This document shows, one piece after another, positions 5,887-8,023 of a DNA stretch of 8,023 nucleotides (positions are counted from its first letter, which is position 1; every line of letters starts with the position of its first letter). The position numbers were made by a program, and so were the translations under genes. The stretch comes from an uncultured Bacteroidota bacterium (lineage in GTDB: Bacteria; Bacteroidota; Bacteroidia; Bacteroidales; SZUA-534). The stretch is taken from assembly GCA_937885735.1 (NCBI GenBank), contig CALABN010000104.1, positions 1 to 8,023 on the forward strand. Direction: 5' to 3'. The notes under the pieces were generated by a model. That model worked only from the letters and a program-made list of their open reading frames with translations, was not told the DNA's origin and did no database searches.

Positions 5887-6354
5887 ATGGATACTTCAAC
5901 ATTAATAATAGGTGTGGCAGTAGCGTTGATGTGCGTTATGCCGTTTGTTTTGGCAAGCACAATGCAAAAACGTCGTGAAAAGAAACTTGTAGGCGCATTG
6001 GACGGAATGGCTGGTTCGGTAAACGCGCAATATAGCAATTTCGAAATCTTGCGAAATTTCGCAATTTCCATCGATGAGCAGGGCTCGTATGTGTTCTTTG
6101 CCCGTTTGGCAAAAGGCCTCGACCAAAAGTGCATCAACCTGAACGAGGTTAAGCAGTGCAGTGTGGTTGAGAATTTCCACAACAGCGATTCAGTAGCCGA
6201 TACAATGGGCTTGCGCTTCCTTCTTGCTGACGGCAAGCAGGGTGAATTCCTTGAATTCTTCAACAGCGATATCGAGGCCACATCTGAAGGCATTTCGCAA
6301 TTGCTTGGCAAGTGGAATCTTGCAATCAACGCCAAGTTGGCAAGTCGCAAGTAA
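5887..6354 (+). CDS. Small membrane-anchored protein of unknown function
   Basis: No named family is recognised. The 155-residue protein starts at ATG 5887 after an AT-rich leader (ACATTAAAAATTTAACAGAA), normal for Bacteroidales. Residues about 5-24 form one hydrophobic helix (LIIGVAVALMCVMPFVLA), followed at once by a basic cluster (QKRREKK, 27-33). By the positive-inside rule this predicts N-terminus out and the globular part in the cytoplasm. The remaining 120 residues look like a mixed alpha/beta domain with segments such as FEILRNFAISIDEQGSYVFF and CINLNEVKQCSVVEN, then LRFLLADGKQGEFLEFFNSD and a C-terminal helix ISQLLGKWNLAIN. The alternating beta strands ending in one helix hint at a PH-like fold, but that is a guess. 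It stands alone on its strand and ends at the strong terminator at 6378. Confidence 0.8.
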   Translation: MDTSTLIIGVAVALMCVMPFVLASTMQKRREKKLVGALDGMAGSVNAQYSNFEILRNFAISIDEQGSYVFFARLAKGLDQKCINLNEVKQCSVVENFHNSDSVADTMGLRFLLADGKQGEFLEFFNSDIEATSEGISQLLGKWNLAINAKLASRK

Positions 6355-6369
6355 ACCTCTGTTTCGGGC

Positions 6370-6415
6370 AAAAAAATCGGGGCATCTGATAGTCAGGTGC
6401 CCCGTTGTTTTTTTT
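6370..6415. terminator. Strong bidirectional intrinsic terminator
   Basis: CGGGGCATCTGA (6378-6389) pairs with TCAGGTGCCCCG (6393-6404) over 12 bases with one G-U pair, around a TAG loop. TTGTTTTTTTT follows at 6405-6415, and seven A's at 6370-6376 provide a T tract for the opposite strand. It therefore serves both the + gene ending at 6354 and the convergent lipoprotein gene whose stop is at 6429. Confidence 0.92.
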
Positions 6416-6428
6416 ATGCTGTTATTAC

Positions 6429-7313
6429 TTATTTCACCATCAAGGTTCTTATGCTGTCGGCTTTTTGGCAAATGGCCTTGAACAAAACGTCGTTGATGAA
6501 AACGTCTGTGCTCGATGAAATGTTGGTCTTGCCATCTTGGGAGTTTTCAGCCTTCACTTCTGACGACATAGTCTTGATGCGGTTGTAAGTGACTTGAAGG
6601 TCATTCAGCCAGCCATAAACCGTATCAACGTTGTTAAGGTCCTTGTAGTTTTCCAAAAGTCTCAAAAGAATTGACAATGATAGGCGTTGGTCAATTACAA
6701 GGTCAACCAGACGGCTGTTGTCTTCTGCCAGTTCAGCCAACGATGTAGCAAGGTAAAGGCCTTCAAGCCAACCGCCAGCCACAATCAATGCGGCCACTTC
6801 GGCGCGACCTGCATCTTTCAGGTATTCGTTTGCTGTTGTGAATCCGTCAGTGATTATTTCCATCAGTGAGTCGCGTTCGTTGATGTTGCTTTCCACACGC
6901 TCAACAATGTCTTTCTGTACAAAGTCCATAATGCCAAGTTCCTCGGCCAGTTTCTTTGCTGTGGCCATATATTGAATCGTGGTTTGTGTCTGGTTGAAAA
7001 GGCTTGCGTAACTCAAGTCTGCACCATAAACGCCAAAGTTGAGGGCCTTCTGCATTGTGGTGACGTAACTGTCGGCTTTTTCAGTCGAGTTTGCCAAATC
7101 CACATTGTATGATACGCCCGTGCTTTGAATCAGGTAGGCGGTCTCAATAGGAGAAGGAAGTGCGTAAAACACTTGTTTTGCCTTGTTAAGGTCGTTTGCC
7201 AGATTGGCTTCAACGTCAAGTTCTTTGTTCAATTTCGATTTGCTGTTGTCGTTGTTGCAACTTGTGGCCATAAGGCAAACAACTATGGCCATTGCTAAAT
7301 TCATTTTTTTCAT
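6429..7313 (-). CDS. Uncharacterised Bacteroidetes lipoprotein
   Basis: The ATG at 7313 opens a 294-residue protein with a lipoprotein signal: MKKMNLAMAIVVCLMATSC, with the lipidated cysteine at 19, then a polar CNNDNSKSK linker. It should be exported, cleaved by signal peptidase II and anchored to the envelope by its N-terminus. The mature part is mostly helical. Segments such as YALPSPIETAYLIQSTG, then ALNFGVYGADLSYASLFNQ, resemble conserved stretches of a Bacteroidetes lipoprotein family of unknown function that I recall but cannot name. Further helices follow (AKKLAEELGIMDFV, AALIVAGGWLEGLYLATSLAE). The length suits a complete gene. It is transcribed toward the terminator at 6378 and away from the divergent gene at 7454. 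No catalytic motif is visible. Confidence 0.85.
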   Translation of the reverse strand: MKKMNLAMAIVVCLMATSCNNDNSKSKLNKELDVEANLANDLNKAKQVFYALPSPIETAYLIQSTGVSYNVDLANSTEKADSYVTTMQKALNFGVYGADLSYASLFNQTQTTIQYMATAKKLAEELGIMDFVQKDIVERVESNINERDSLMEIITDGFTTANEYLKDAGRAEVAALIVAGGWLEGLYLATSLAELAEDNSRLVDLVIDQRLSLSILLRLLENYKDLNNVDTVYGWLNDLQVTYNRIKTMSSEVKAENSQDGKTNISSSTDVFINDVLFKAICQKADSIRTLMVK

Positions 7314-7347
7314 ATCGTATGTGATTTATTCTTTTTTCAAAAAAACG

Positions 7348-7369
7348 AATAAAAATAAACATTTTTATT
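7348..7369. repeat. AT-only palindrome between divergent genes
   Basis: AATAAAAAT (7348-7356) and ATTTTTATT (7361-7369) are exact reverse complements around AAAC, in the 140-bp space between the lipoprotein start (7313) and the gene at 7454. It lies 35 to 56 bp upstream of the lipoprotein ATG, where a regulator or AT-rich upstream element could act. Low-complexity composition makes chance plausible. No good TAnnTTTG box was found for the lipoprotein gene. Confidence 0.35.
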
Positions 7370-7407
7370 ACACGGCAAAGCCCCAATGTAAATGTTTATG
7401 CACCTTT

Positions 7408-7440
7408 TTTGTTTTTGTGAGCGCCGATTCATTATTTTAG
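7408..7440 (+). promoter_or_regulatory. Candidate Bacteroidetes-type promoter for the 7454 gene
   Basis: TTTG (7408-7411) is followed after 21 bases by TATTTTAG (7433-7440), one mismatch from TAnnTTTG, the -7 box of the Bacteroidetes housekeeping sigma factor. The spacing is within the known range. The ATG follows 13 bases after the -7 box, so the leader would be very short. Confidence 0.35.
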
Positions 7441-7453
7441 CAAAAAAAAAGAT

Positions 7454-7969
7454 ATGGACGATAAAAATTTGTCATTAATAGAAAATTCGCTGGCCAATGG
7501 TGGTAAGGAAGCCGTATTGGCTGTTTTGGAAAAGATTCGTGAAGTTGGTGTGCCTAAATTGTTGCCTGCTTTGATTAAGGTTTATAAGACCTGCGGTGAC
7601 GAAGATGTGAAAATGGCCATCTTCAACCTTTTGAGCGATGCCAGTCAGCAGGAATTGGTTGACGTCATGGCAGATGCCATTGCAAGTGAGGAAGATGCAA
7701 ACGTAAAGCAGATGCTGGTCACCTCGTGCTGGTATTCAAAGATTGACTATCTGCCAAGGCTTGAACTGTTTGTCGATTTGGTTGCCGAGTCGCAGTTTGA
7801 GTTGGCATTTGAGGCATTTACAGTGATTGAAAACCGTCAAGGTTCAGTTTCCGCCGAGCGTCGAGCCGAACTCATAAGTTATATCGAAGGCAAATTGGAT
7901 TCAGTTGTCGAAGGCAACGAGAGTCTTGCAGAGAGCCTCGTGGAAATAGTCAACAACTATGACGATTGA
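7454..7969 (+). CDS. HEAT-like helical-repeat protein
   Basis: The 171-residue protein from ATG 7454 is acidic and looks entirely alpha-helical, with pairs of amphipathic helices at a spacing close to 35 residues: GGKEAVLAVLEKIREVG then VPKLLPALIKVYKTC, DEDVKMAIFNLLSDA then QQELVDVMADAIAS, then ANVKQMLVTSCWYSK and YLPRLELFVDLVAES. This pattern fits HEAT repeats, which usually provide a protein-binding surface; the partner is unknown. There is no signal peptide or membrane segment, so it is cytoplasmic. The upstream tract CAAAAAAAAAGAT lacks a Shine-Dalgarno site, as is usual in this group. It is divergent from the lipoprotein gene. The 54 bases after its stop hold no recognisable gene before the window ends. 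Confidence 0.82.
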   Translation: MDDKNLSLIENSLANGGKEAVLAVLEKIREVGVPKLLPALIKVYKTCGDEDVKMAIFNLLSDASQQELVDVMADAIASEEDANVKQMLVTSCWYSKIDYLPRLELFVDLVAESQFELAFEAFTVIENRQGSVSAERRAELISYIEGKLDSVVEGNESLAESLVEIVNNYDD

Positions 7970-8023
7970 TTTAAGGTGGGTTCTATAAATTGATTTCGAG
8001 CGATTTTTGAATTTTTATCGAGT

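Noticed and set aside
6190..6471. 93-residue minus-strand ORF across the terminator
   Set aside because: It runs through the strong hairpin at 6378-6404 and is antisense to the 5887-6354 gene.

Overview
The window holds two DNA segments that do not look like one genome. Bases 1 to about 668 are GC-rich (about 60% in the first 60 bases by hand count) and encode the middle of a GH13 alpha-amylase-type glycoside hydrolase on the + strand, in the style of a gut Firmicute. From about 710 to the right edge the DNA is AT-richer and typical of the order Bacteroidales. It carries the order parA-parB-DUF5683 familiar from that group, a lipoprotein of a Bacteroidetes-restricted type, and AT-rich leaders without clear Shine-Dalgarno sites. 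Two convergent genes, the amylase and the DUF5683 gene, both lose their C-termini at the same place (about 669-710). The simplest reading is a chimeric contig, not a biological fusion.

Layout. 3-758 (+): GH13 fragment, open at the left edge. 1045-641 (-): DUF5683 protein, truncated. 1985-1071 (-): parB. 2792-1989 (-): parA. These minus-strand genes form one tight operon for chromosome segregation plus an exported protein of unknown function. 3952-3065 and 4534-3959 (-): an AbiEii/AbiEi-type toxin-antitoxin pair, antitoxin first, 6 bp apart. 4535-4888: non-coding or leader DNA. 4889-5263 and 5260-5613 (+): two unrecognised genes joined by a GTGA start/stop overlap, a small helical soluble protein followed by a small protein with a signal peptide. 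5614-5886: non-coding, with a striking nested stem-loop. 5887-6354 (+): small membrane-anchored protein. 6378-6404: strong bidirectional terminator. 7313-6429 (-): lipoprotein. 7454-7969 (+): HEAT-like helical-repeat protein.

How the genes work together. ParA and ParB should segregate the chromosome origin; no parS site was found here. The AbiE pair is a likely accessory insertion next to this core locus and probably gives phage exclusion or stabilises the region. The remaining genes are unassigned Bacteroidales proteins, three of which (5260-5613, 5887-6354, 6429-7313) have envelope-targeting N-termini. No RNA gene, CRISPR array, insertion sequence or prophage gene was recognised. The parts least explained are the 4889-5613 gene pair with its conflicting antisense frame, and the stem-loop at 5664-5719.
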